This document shows positions 1 to 7,293 of a stretch of 64,000 bases of DNA, in pieces. The position numbers were made by a program, and so were the translations under genes. The notes beneath the pieces were generated by a model. It was given only the letters and a program-made list of their open reading frames with translations. It did not search any database and had not been told where the DNA came from. How positions within the stretch are numbered: the stretch's first letter is position 1; every line of letters begins with the position of its first letter. The stretch is from an uncultured Sphingomonadales bacterium. Lineage in GTDB: Bacteria; Pseudomonadota; Alphaproteobacteria; Sphingomonadales; Sphingomonadaceae. Location: assembly GCA_903821605.1 (NCBI GenBank), contig CAIJLZ010000011.1, positions 186,001 through 250,000 of the forward strand, given 5' to 3'.

Positions 1-1218
1 AAACGCCTCGGAAATCACATCAAGGCATTCCTTGTACAAAGCCGGAATGGGGCGCTGCGGATCGCAGAAGGCCGCAACATTGGCTGCTTCAAATGTGTTG
101 AGATAAGTCCAAACATTGTGATTGCTGAGAAACAGCAAACTGGTCGTGTCGAACTGGCGCTCGGTAAACACGCCATCGCGAACACTGAGGTCGCCTAGCT
201 TGAGCAGGTCAGCAATTGGCGATGTAAAAGGCAATGGATCGCTGCTGCCGACATGCAAGCGGCTTTGCATTATGGTTTCGTCGCGAATTTTCCAGTTGGC
301 TGCATCGATGCCAAGGGCGGGTTGTGTGACGAATCTCTCGTATCGACAAGCCAGCTGAAATGGACTGGAACTATCGAAGCTTATGCGAAGCGTCGGATTG
401 ATTGTGGACTGCATCGCACGTTGCACAGCCGTAAGCATGATCGCCCAAGACGCTGTGGAAACGCCGAGGAAGTGAATCCAATCGCGTCCAGCCTCAAAAG
501 CGCCATCGTCCCGCATCATCAACAACGGCGCAATCACTGCCTGCAAGCCACTGATCCGACCGGCTGAGCTGCTCATGGCGTAACCACTGGATGGAAACCA
601 TTTCACCGCATCCCACCATTGCGTGATCGCGGGCAAATCACTGCCTTGGATGACGTTGAGCCACTTGGCACGATTGAGACGGTGGCTATCGATGAACTTC
701 AGGTTTTCAACGGTGAGGTCGATAAGTTGCTGCGGTGTGCAGCGATGAAATGGTGAACCTGTACCTGACGGTGTCGCTGCCCATAGCGGCATGTCGATTG
801 TCATGGCGTAATTAGCGTGGGTTTCGAGCCAATTCAGTATCCACAAACGGGCTGAATAGGCACTGCGCCACACCGCGCAGGCAGCGTCAGCAGACATGCC
901 CGGCTGCAAGCCTTCGATGCCTTGTAGCTTCCCTTTGCCAATCTGGAACCCACCACTGTCGCCGAACAGCACACCATCCGTCCAGCCGCGCCGTGTCACA
1001 GCATTATCCGGCGTTTGCCCGACTTTGTAGTTGCCTGCAGAGTTCAGGAAGTGGGGATGATGCCAGAGCCGTGAGCCCTTTCTCCAGAACTCCAGGTCGG
1101 CAAGTGCGAAGCTGGCAGGAAATGGGCGATTTGGTGAGATTTCAGCAATGAGCCCATTGGCATAGGTGTCGTTTACAGCGGGCAGATAGACGGCGAATTC
1201 GTCGCTCATCATGCTCAT
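1..1218 (-). CDS. TGT-fold transglycosylase, DpdA-like (3' part missing)
   Basis: The frame is open from the ATG at 1218 through the left window edge (406 codons, C-terminus missing). It carries the tRNA-guanine transglycosylase signature DSGGFQ at residues 87-92, a second acidic position in IDMPLW (Asp142), HFLGVS at 249-254, and FDSSSP with Asp282 where TGT enzymes have their nucleophilic Asp. SNHN (His367) resembles the late His-Asn element of the family, but the zinc-binding CxCx2C of tRNA-acting TGTs is absent between Asp282 and His367. TGT enzymes exchange a guanine for a 7-deazaguanine; the DpdA branch does this in DNA. The start overlaps the stop of the 581-aa gene as ATGA, so the two are probably translationally coupled. 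Membership of the TGT superfamily is fairly sure; DNA rather than tRNA as substrate is inferred from the missing zinc site and the island context. Confidence 0.7.
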   Translation of the reverse strand, partial: MSMMSDEFAVYLPAVNDTYANGLIAEISPNRPFPASFALADLEFWRKGSRLWHHPHFLNSAGNYKVGQTPDNAVTRRGWTDGVLFGDSGGFQIGKGKLQGIEGLQPGMSADAACAVWRSAYSARLWILNWLETHANYAMTIDMPLWAATPSGTGSPFHRCTPQQLIDLTVENLKFIDSHRLNRAKWLNVIQGSDLPAITQWWDAVKWFPSSGYAMSSSAGRISGLQAVIAPLLMMRDDGAFEAGRDWIHFLGVSTASWAIMLTAVQRAMQSTINPTLRISFDSSSPFQLACRYERFVTQPALGIDAANWKIRDETIMQSRLHVGSSDPLPFTSPIADLLKLGDLSVRDGVFTERQFDTTSLLFLSNHNVWTYLNTFEAANVAAFCDPQRPIPALYKECLDVISEAF

Positions 1219-2960
1219 GCCGCCACGTCCTCTTGGCTGGCATCTCTTACCAGTTCTGGCTCGTAGACCGCAAATGCCGCAGTGGATCGACCGCCATCTG
1301 CATCCAGCGTGGGAATGTGGATTTCGTGCAAAGGGCCTCCCTCGACAGTCTCGAAGGCAATGCGCAGCACATTGGCGTCAACAGCGAAGTCGGCAGCCCT
1401 ATCAATGGGCAACAGGGCGAGGCTAGCCAGAGCAGGCATCAGATCGATCGAGGCAAACTGGACGACGAGCGATTGAGTTGAAGCGCAGGCAACGCGATGC
1501 GTGAAAGCGTGGGTGTTCTCGTACTCGCCGTTTTGGAACACAAAGTCGAAGCTCAGCTGCTCAGGTCCGAATGTAACTTGGATCACCGCCTGTTTGTCGC
1601 GAGCGATATGCTTGCCATGGCTGTTCAGCCAAGGTGTGACAAATTGCCGATCCAGCTTGCCTAGCATCGCAGGTGTGAACGGTGCTGCCCAAGCTGGGGT
1701 GAAGCGGTAGCTGGGGTTTGGCACGACCTGCTGCAACTCAGCGTCTAGCGTGTCGTAGAATGGCCAAAATGGGACATGAACGCGGTCGCGCTTGTTAGCG
1801 ATGTGGGTCAGGGTCAGCAAATGCGACGCTGAATTCGGCACCTCATAGTTCGCTACCTGAGCGCCCACACCGACGTCGAATAGATTGAAGGCGAAGTTGC
1901 GTAGGCAGCGTTCCTCAAGTTCGGTGCGCTGTGCAGGAGCCATGAACACATCATGCTCGCAGTCGGCGAGAACAGGCTTGAATGACCTGTGCTCTGCAAC
2001 TGACTCAGGCAATTGCCTTGGCGTGACGCAGCTTACGACGCCAGAATTTGTGCCAGTCGAACTGAGAACGAATGCACCAGTTTCGTGCCGGTAAAGCACA
2101 CGGCGTACGCCAATTGCACCGGATTTTGACCATGCGCGGTTCTTGACCGCCTTGCCTTCGACAGTAGCTTGCAGCCCTTCAAGGTGTTTGGGCAGGCATT
2201 GCGTTTGCAGCAATTCGAGCAGTGGCCGAACCTTTGGATGCTGCACCTCGAACCGGCGGCGGTAGGTGGCTACCAGCATTTCGTCGATGATTGCGCTGCT
2301 GGTTTGGTAGGTGACGACTTGCAGCCCCTCGGCTGAGCCTTTGACGAGCATCAGGCCAAGCTCACCTGCTTCGGCGTCTATTCCGGCAACCGAGGGCAAT
2401 GCGGCCATGGGCGTAAGCTTCGCATGTCTGTGGGCGTTGCCGAGCAAAAGAGCCTGCGTTTTCAGCAGAACTTGAGGGTCGATCAGGGGAATTTTCCGGG
2501 GATCATCCTCACTATCATCCGCATCGTCATCGTCCTGTTGGCCATAGCCTGCCAGCTTAGTGGCCCCACCAGCTTGTTCGATGAAGTTCGCCAGTTTGGC
2601 GACGCCATCCTTTGCATAAAGCGCCGGACGTGCTTCATACTCGTCATGGAGGGCATTCAACGTCCTGCTGTGAAGCGCCGTCTGCTGTCCTGTTGTGCTG
2701 TTGATGCCCCATACGAGAACGAGAAGCGGACGAAAATTTATGCCTGCTACGCTGCGCTTCTTGAGCCCAAGCTTGTCGTATTCACCATCAAGGTAGCCGT
2801 CGATCTCGCGAGCTTGGCGCCACCAAAGGTACATGGCAGCTAAATGCTCGTAGAGGCTACGATGAGAGCGGCGGAGGTCGGCATGGACCACAGCTCCACG
2901 CTCCTGCAGCTTGACCAAAGCATTTTGCACTGATTTCCGCTGTTTAGCTTCGGGCGCCAT
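1215..2960 (-). CDS. Hypothetical protein, first gene of the DpdA-like operon
   Basis: A 581-aa soluble protein of no family I recognise. The ATG at 2960 follows a GAGG box four bases upstream. The N-terminal 80 residues are basic and helical in appearance, an acidic run of Asp/Glu lies near residues 142-155, and the C-terminal half is mixed alpha/beta with many aromatic residues. There is no signal peptide, membrane segment, Walker motif or obvious nuclease motif. It is the promoter-proximal gene of the pair and overlaps the transglycosylase by four bases, so the two proteins probably act together, perhaps as partner or specificity subunit. That role is inference; only the coding potential and coupling are seen. 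Confidence 0.75.
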   Translation of the reverse strand: MAPEAKQRKSVQNALVKLQERGAVVHADLRRSHRSLYEHLAAMYLWWRQAREIDGYLDGEYDKLGLKKRSVAGINFRPLLVLVWGINSTTGQQTALHSRTLNALHDEYEARPALYAKDGVAKLANFIEQAGGATKLAGYGQQDDDDADDSEDDPRKIPLIDPQVLLKTQALLLGNAHRHAKLTPMAALPSVAGIDAEAGELGLMLVKGSAEGLQVVTYQTSSAIIDEMLVATYRRRFEVQHPKVRPLLELLQTQCLPKHLEGLQATVEGKAVKNRAWSKSGAIGVRRVLYRHETGAFVLSSTGTNSGVVSCVTPRQLPESVAEHRSFKPVLADCEHDVFMAPAQRTELEERCLRNFAFNLFDVGVGAQVANYEVPNSASHLLTLTHIANKRDRVHVPFWPFYDTLDAELQQVVPNPSYRFTPAWAAPFTPAMLGKLDRQFVTPWLNSHGKHIARDKQAVIQVTFGPEQLSFDFVFQNGEYENTHAFTHRVACASTQSLVVQFASIDLMPALASLALLPIDRAADFAVDANVLRIAFETVEGGPLHEIHIPTLDADGGRSTAAFAVYEPELVRDASQEDVAA

Positions 2961-3043
2961 GTGTCCTCGTTACTGCCGATAACTCTGAAATTATGAGATA
3001 ACCCAAAGGCCGCCCGTAGCCTAGCCGATCAAGCGGTATTTGA

Positions 3044-3072
3044 TTGTCCAGTTGCAACCCGGCCATTACAAT
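3044..3072 (+). promoter_or_regulatory. Candidate sigma-70 promoter for the H-NS-like gene
   Basis: TTGTCC and TACAAT are separated by 17 bases in the 156-bp divergent gap, 45 bases upstream of the ATG at 3117. The -10 matches consensus at five of six positions and the -35 at four. Inferred from motif and location only. Confidence 0.35.
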
Positions 3073-3116
3073 GGGATCGATCAGGTCATTTCTCAGATTG
3101 GCAGAGAGGCAACAAA

Positions 3117-3326
3117 ATGAGCAAACTCGCGGAACTGTTGGCACAAAAGGAACAGCTGGAGAAGCAGATCGAAGCGGCCAAAGTTGCTGAACAAGCCGAT
3201 GCCATTAAGCAGATAGTTGAGTTAGCAAAGAGCTATGGCATCTCTTATGCTGACCTTAAGCCCCACATGACAAAGCGCCGTAAGCGTCGCTCAAAAAAAG
3301 CCGAAATTGAAGCTACAAAACAGTAA
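3117..3326 (+). CDS. Small H-NS-like coiled-coil protein lacking the usual C-terminal domain
   Basis: A 69-aa protein with a GAGG ribosome site upstream. Residues 1-45 form a coiled coil (LAQKEQLEKQIEAAK) followed by VELAKSYGISYADL, the pattern of the oligomerisation half of H-NS/MvaT-type nucleoid proteins. The typical C-terminal AT-hook-like DNA-binding domain with its Trp and Gly-Arg motif is absent; residues 50-62 are instead a run of Lys and Arg (KRRKRRSKK). It could be a minimal DNA-binding silencer using its basic tail, or a truncated H-NS that poisons other H-NS-like proteins, as some mobile elements encode. It stands divergent from the DpdA-like operon and may control it. The family call rests on the N-terminal pattern. 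Confidence 0.6.
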   Translation: MSKLAELLAQKEQLEKQIEAAKVAEQADAIKQIVELAKSYGISYADLKPHMTKRRKRRSKKAEIEATKQ

Positions 3327-3378
3327 CTTCTAGATTCGCAACCAGCTTCGCATTACGTTGATGCAAAGGAATGCCAGC

Positions 3379-4389
3379 ATGGGCTTAGAATGGATAATCG
3401 GCGTTACTTTAGTAGCTGGCATTGCTTGGTTTCTTTTCAAGAAATCCTCCACCCAAAAGCGTGACCAAGATAAGCCTAAAACATTTAAGCTGGATCATGA
3501 TTATGCCTTTGGGAGGGGCTTCCCTGAATTAGACAAGCTTGCGGCGCAAACTTTTCTTAAAGCTGCTGAAAGCGGCGATGCAGAAGCATATGCAGCCCTT
3601 GGCTATATGTATATTAGCGGCATTCATTTTGAGCGTAGCGTTTCGGAAGCCATCAAGTGGTATCAGCTCGCAGCACAAGAAGGGCACCCATTAGCATTCA
3701 ACATGCTATCCTATCTCTACGCTTCTGGCAGTGGCGTGCCAAAAGACGAGAAATTGGCAGTTGAAATGTGCCAAAAAGCTGCAGAGCTTGGCCAGCTGGA
3801 AGCGCAAAATAATATGGGGAATATGCTTCTAGCTGGAATAAATGGCTTCGCGCAGAATAGCACGCTAGCGGCCGAATGGTATAGCAAAGCGGCCAAAGGC
3901 GGCTTTGCTCAAGCCCAATTTTCGCTCGGTAATTTGTACTACTCCGGTGATGGCGTGCCGCAAGATTATGAAGAAGCGGAGCGGCTGTATGAGCTTGCAG
4001 CGGCGCAAGGCGACGCAAAAGCATGCCATATGCTAGGTATGATATACGACATGGGCACAAGTCAGCATGATGTCGACAAAACAAAGGCATTCGAGTGGTT
4101 TTTGAAGGCTGCTGAGAAAGGACATGCGGCATCACAAACAGGTGTGGGCTTTGCCTATTTGTTTGGGGATGGCACTAACGAGGACCGCGCTCAAGCAGCG
4201 CAGTGGTTTGAAAAAGCCGCAGACCAAGATGATGACCAAGCTGAGTTTGCCTTAGGCAACATGTACCTAAATGGATGGCACTTCGAAAAGGATGCGGAAA
4301 AGGCGTTAGGATATTTCGAAAGAGCTGCTGCGCGAGGAAATAAGGCTGCAATTGATATCTTACAAAGAGCCTCTGAAGAAGAGGGCTGA
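3379..4389 (+). CDS. Membrane-anchored Sel1-repeat (TPR-like) protein
   Basis: A 336-aa protein. Residues 4-20 form one hydrophobic segment (IIGVTLVAGIAWFLF), then a short charged linker, then about seven to eight Sel1-like repeats of roughly 36 residues with the A-LG-MY-G / A-WY-AA pattern through to the C-terminus. Sel1 repeats make a protein-binding solenoid, so this is probably a membrane-tethered scaffold facing either side of the inner membrane. I chose the ATG at 3379 because AAAGGA lies eight bases upstream; TTG 3358 and ATG 3361 are in frame but lack a site. The next gene starts three bases after the stop, suggesting an operon. Function unknown. Confidence 0.8.
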   Translation: MGLEWIIGVTLVAGIAWFLFKKSSTQKRDQDKPKTFKLDHDYAFGRGFPELDKLAAQTFLKAAESGDAEAYAALGYMYISGIHFERSVSEAIKWYQLAAQEGHPLAFNMLSYLYASGSGVPKDEKLAVEMCQKAAELGQLEAQNNMGNMLLAGINGFAQNSTLAAEWYSKAAKGGFAQAQFSLGNLYYSGDGVPQDYEEAERLYELAAAQGDAKACHMLGMIYDMGTSQHDVDKTKAFEWFLKAAEKGHAASQTGVGFAYLFGDGTNEDRAQAAQWFEKAADQDDDQAEFALGNMYLNGWHFEKDAEKALGYFERAAARGNKAAIDILQRASEEEG

Positions 4390-4392
4390 TGC

Positions 4393-5136
4393 GTGGACAG
4401 AGAGAGGATTTTATCGGTATATCAAACATTTGCACATGACGTTCGCCAGAACGCACGTAAGCTCTCTAGCGCACAATCTGCGACAGACACGATTTTTGCG
4501 CTAGTAATTGCCCCCATCGATCATATGGAACACTGCCTAACGGAAGTGGTGAGGTTGTCTCTCGAAAGCAGGAATCCCACAGGGGGAGTTAATCCTGCCC
4601 AGCAAGCTCTATCTTATTGCTTAACCAGACATGCTTTTGAGCTATTAGCAAATGTTTGCTACGTGCTTAATGCAGATACAAATGATCGCACAAACAGGGA
4701 GCGCGAGTGGATTGAAAGTCGGAACAACTTTTTCCGTTCCGAAGGCTTCTCAGGCGATCACATTCTAAGGGTAGGCCCCAAGGTAAAATTGCATAACGAT
4801 CAAGCTCAAAGGCTAAACCTTTCTTTAAGAGGGGAGGAGGCAGATTTTGTCAGCCTGCACAGTGTTAGGCACTATGATCCCTTCGAAAAAAGCTTTTACG
4901 AACGCTCACGTTATATCCCCATGCAGGATCGTGAGGCGTTCATTGCCCGCTACAAGTTGGCGACATTTATAAGTCACGCTTTTTATAAAGCTCTTTGGCC
5001 ACAAGCTCCGCTGGAGTGTCCCATTGTGGATGCAGTTACCTGTGCCGGCATTTTGTTATCGGTAACTGGCAGTGAAGTGGGGATCAAAGTTGACTCTCGG
5101 CGCTTTGTCAGAGAAGCGACCGGCATATCGATGTAA
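4393..5136 (+). CDS. Hypothetical 247-aa protein, partner of the Sel1 gene
   Basis: Starts with GTG three bases after the Sel1 gene stop. The protein looks all-helical and soluble, has no signal peptide or clear transmembrane helix, and is rich in His, Arg and aromatic residues. Stretches such as RHAFELLANVCYVLN and ESRNNFFRSEG do not match a family I know. A GTG start and a weak ribosome site suggest translation coupled to the upstream gene. Base composition is lower in G+C than the core chromosome, in line with the rest of the island. Coding status is likely; function cannot be assigned. Confidence 0.65.
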   Translation: MDRERILSVYQTFAHDVRQNARKLSSAQSATDTIFALVIAPIDHMEHCLTEVVRLSLESRNPTGGVNPAQQALSYCLTRHAFELLANVCYVLNADTNDRTNREREWIESRNNFFRSEGFSGDHILRVGPKVKLHNDQAQRLNLSLRGEEADFVSLHSVRHYDPFEKSFYERSRYIPMQDREAFIARYKLATFISHAFYKALWPQAPLECPIVDAVTCAGILLSVTGSEVGIKVDSRRFVREATGISM

Positions 5137-5200
5137 ATTTCGGTAGGAATATAAACATCTTGAAAGCAACATAGCGCCATAGCAATATGGAGTTAACGCT

Positions 5201-5626
5201 ATGTCAGTTCTTGCAAAGCTCAACCTCAAAACCGTGCAGCGTGTCGTTGAAAAAGACCCTGTCGTTGCACGCCGTGACAAGCTGCTTGCCGGTATTGCAG
5301 AACAGAAGCTGGTGCTGGATGCGATGATGCATGGTGAACAGTTTGAAGTGCGTGTGAAGCGGTGGCGCAACAATGAAGCTGGCGACCGTGTGCTGCTGGA
5401 AATGAACAAGCGTGTGCGCCCGTGGTTTTTCCAGCAGGACAATGGCTGGTACGTGCAGTGCAGGTACGGGAGCAGGGTGCTGAGCATTAGCGGCAAGAGC
5501 AATGCTGTGTTCGTGGACAAACTGGATGAGGTAGCTGCGGTGCTGGATGCGTTTGCTGCTGCGGCTGCAAGCGGCGAGCTGGACAGGGCTGTGCTTGTGG
5601 CTATGAAGGCGACAACTGCTAACTAG
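5201..5626 (+). CDS. DUF6641-family protein
   Basis: A 141-aa basic protein opening with SVLAKLNLKTVQRV, then DPVVARRDKLLAGIAEQKLVLDA, a central RVRPWFFQQDNGWY segment and a C-terminal Ala-rich helix. This layout is that of DUF6641, small proteins found mostly on plasmids and integrative elements of Proteobacteria, with no proven function. A GGAG box lies about ten bases before the ATG. It is the last gene before the island's right boundary and has its own 64-bp upstream gap. Family placement is from memory of the pattern. Confidence 0.65.
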   Translation: MSVLAKLNLKTVQRVVEKDPVVARRDKLLAGIAEQKLVLDAMMHGEQFEVRVKRWRNNEAGDRVLLEMNKRVRPWFFQQDNGWYVQCRYGSRVLSISGKSNAVFVDKLDEVAAVLDAFAAAAASGELDRAVLVAMKATTAN

Positions 5627-5646
5627 AACGTGTGGCTGAGAGCTGT

Positions 5647-5760
5647 GTACGTTTTTTGTACAAACGAATTTACGGCACTTAAAAACATTTATTTTCAGCA
5701 TGATACAGAAGTACTAGTTAGCGAAGCGCTAAAACGCTTCGGCAACTGCCGAACAAAATC
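5647..5760. other. AT-rich boundary segment with overlapping hairpins
   Basis: Between the DUF6641 gene and the terminator at 5762 lies an AT-rich stretch without a credible gene. It holds an inverted repeat TGTAC/GTACA around 5647-5662, then two mutually exclusive hairpins: CGAAGCG/CGCTTCG around 5720-5739 and TTCGGC/GCCGAA around 5738-5753, which share bases. It may be a 3' untranslated region, a small RNA ending at the terminator, or the site where the island joins the chromosome. No tRNA gene is present here. Confidence 0.3.
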
Positions 5761-5761
5761 A

Positions 5762-5790
5762 GGGGCCGGTGTTTCACTGGCCCCTTTTTT
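5762..5790 (+). terminator. Strong rho-independent terminator at the island edge
   Basis: A 10-bp stem (GGGGCCGGTG / CACTGGCCCC, one G-U pair) with a TTT loop is followed by six T. It closes transcription from the island before the core gene at 5846. Confidence 0.85.
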
Positions 5791-5845
5791 GTGCCTGCGA
5801 CTGGCCCATCACCAGCGCCAACCGTGATCGAAAGGAACCCACCGA

Positions 5846-6262
5846 ATGATCGAGCACCCCATATCAGACGCCCGGCTGAGGCAGGTCGTGCAGACGCTGT
5901 ATGACGCCACCGCGATCGGCGACAGCGATCAGGTGCGGAGCCTGCTGACCGATGACTTCCAGCTCAAGGGCGCCCCCAGCCTGCCCTATGGCGGCATTTA
6001 CAATGGCAAGGACTGTCTTGCCGAGGTGTTCGCGAACGTCATGACCTTTTGGGACGCCCCCACCTTGCAGGTCGATGGCATCACCGTGGGTGACGGCAAC
6101 GCCTTTGGCATTGTCCGGCTGGGCGTCACCTCGCGCCGCACGGGCCAGCGCTTCGATCTCGAAATCGCCGAACGCTTCCGCTTCCGGGGGGAAAAAATCG
6201 ACCAGATCATGCCCTATTATTTCGACAGCCACGCCGTCTGGGCCGACGCGCAGGCCGAATAA
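5846..6262 (+). CDS. NTF2-like / SnoaL-like fold protein
   Basis: A 138-aa protein with the length and order of the NTF2-like superfamily: an N-terminal helix (VVQTLYDATAIGD), LLTDDFQLKG, then alternating strands ending in FRFRGEKIDQIMPYYFD. Such proteins are small ketosteroid-isomerase-like enzymes or binding proteins in the cytoplasm; the substrate cannot be read here. AAAGGA lies eleven bases before the ATG. It is the first core gene right of the island and appears to be monocistronic. Confidence 0.7.
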   Translation: MIEHPISDARLRQVVQTLYDATAIGDSDQVRSLLTDDFQLKGAPSLPYGGIYNGKDCLAEVFANVMTFWDAPTLQVDGITVGDGNAFGIVRLGVTSRRTGQRFDLEIAERFRFRGEKIDQIMPYYFDSHAVWADAQAE

Positions 6263-6291
6263 CGCACGCTCAGGCCCTTCGACTATATACC

Positions 6292-6314
6292 TTGCATTGC
6301 ACACTACCATGCAA
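6292..6314. promoter_or_regulatory. Candidate PadR operator
   Basis: An inverted repeat TTGCAT-N11-ATGCAA lies 31 bases before the padR-like start. PadR regulators often bind dyads of this type (ATGT-N8-ACAT) in their own promoters. Spacing and sequence differ from that consensus, so this is a candidate for autoregulation only. Confidence 0.4.
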
Positions 6315-6345
6315 TATACGACTCTCTATCGAAGGAGAGCGAATC

Positions 6346-6705
6346 GTGCCTGACGCCATCGACATCCAGCTAAAAAAGGGAGCGCTTGTGCTCTGTGTGC
6401 TGGCCCTGCTGTCGCGGGGGGATAGCTATGCCTATGAGATTGCAAGCCGGATGGCCGATGCGGTCGGCATGGGGGAAGGGACGATCTATCCCTTGATGCG
6501 GCGCATGCAGGGTGATGGCTTGGTTTCGACCTATTTGGTGGAATCCACGGCTGGCCCGTCGCGTAAATATTATCGGCTGACGGATGCCGGGCGTGAAAGC
6601 CTGGCAGCCCAGCGCGCCGAATGGCGGGGTTTTACACAGGCGGTCGATCGGCTGCTCGACCCGGTCGAAGATACAGCCAAGCCGACAACGGAGGAACAGC
6701 CATGA
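6346..6705 (+). CDS. PadR-family transcriptional regulator
   Basis: A 119-aa winged-helix repressor. The N-terminal helix-turn-helix SYAYEIASRMADAVGMGEGTIYPLMRRM and the wing KYYRLTDAGRE are typical of PadR. The GTG at 6346 is chosen because AAGGAG lies eight bases upstream; the open frame extends back to 6292 but would start inside the palindrome. The stop overlaps the next ATG (ATGA), placing it as first gene of a three-gene operon with DUF1700 and DUF2807 proteins, a set often seen together in envelope-stress modules. The signal it senses is unknown. Confidence 0.88.
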   Translation: MPDAIDIQLKKGALVLCVLALLSRGDSYAYEIASRMADAVGMGEGTIYPLMRRMQGDGLVSTYLVESTAGPSRKYYRLTDAGRESLAAQRAEWRGFTQAVDRLLDPVEDTAKPTTEEQP

Positions 6706-7268
6706 CGCGTGAGGAATTTCTGCGGCAATTGCGCGAGGGCCTGTCGGGCCTATCGGGCGCGACGCGCGACGAGATTGTCGCGGACTATGAAAGCCATTTC
6801 GACGCCGCCGCCGATGCGGGGCGATCTGAAGCAGAGGTTGCCGCCGCGCTCGGCGACCCGCGCCAACTGGCGCGCGAACTCAAGCTGGAAGCCGGTATCC
6901 GCAACTGGCACGAGTCGCGTAGCCCGCGCACCGCATGGGGTGCGGTGCTGGCCTTTATCGGGCTGGGGGCGATTGATATTCTGATCCTGCTGCCGCTCAT
7001 CTTCCCGGTGCTGGGCGTGGTGATCGGCTTTTACGCCGCGGCCATTGGGCTGTTCATCGCGGGCGGTGGGATCATGGCGATCGGGCCATTCACCGGCTTT
7101 CCCGGCGGCGGCATGACGGCCGTGCTGGTTGGCCTGGGCTGCATGGCCGGGGCGGTCGCGCTGGCTGCGCTGATCAGCCTGTTTGCAGTCTGGCTGGTCA
7201 ACGCCCTGCTCCGCTTCGGACGACTACATTACCGGGTGATCAAGCCCGCACTCGACCCCTTGATGTAA
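6702..7268 (+). CDS. DUF1700-family membrane protein
   Basis: A 188-aa protein. Residues 1-70 are a soluble helical domain (EEFLRQLREGLSGL, DYESHFDAAADAGRSEAEV, ALGDPRQLARE) typical of DUF1700/HAAS-type domains, followed by about three hydrophobic segments (residues about 80-185). It starts inside the padR stop, so translation is coupled. PadR, DUF1700 and DUF2807 genes occur together in many bacteria; the PadR protein probably represses all three. Biochemical role unknown. Confidence 0.82.
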   Translation: MTREEFLRQLREGLSGLSGATRDEIVADYESHFDAAADAGRSEAEVAAALGDPRQLARELKLEAGIRNWHESRSPRTAWGAVLAFIGLGAIDILILLPLIFPVLGVVIGFYAAAIGLFIAGGGIMAIGPFTGFPGGGMTAVLVGLGCMAGAVALAALISLFAVWLVNALLRFGRLHYRVIKPALDPLM

Positions 7269-7293
7269 CCCTAAGCAGACGAGGAGACCGTCC

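Noticed and set aside
5627..5845. tRNA or tmRNA gene as island attachment site
   Set aside because: The hairpins do not form a cloverleaf and no T-loop motif or CCA end is present.
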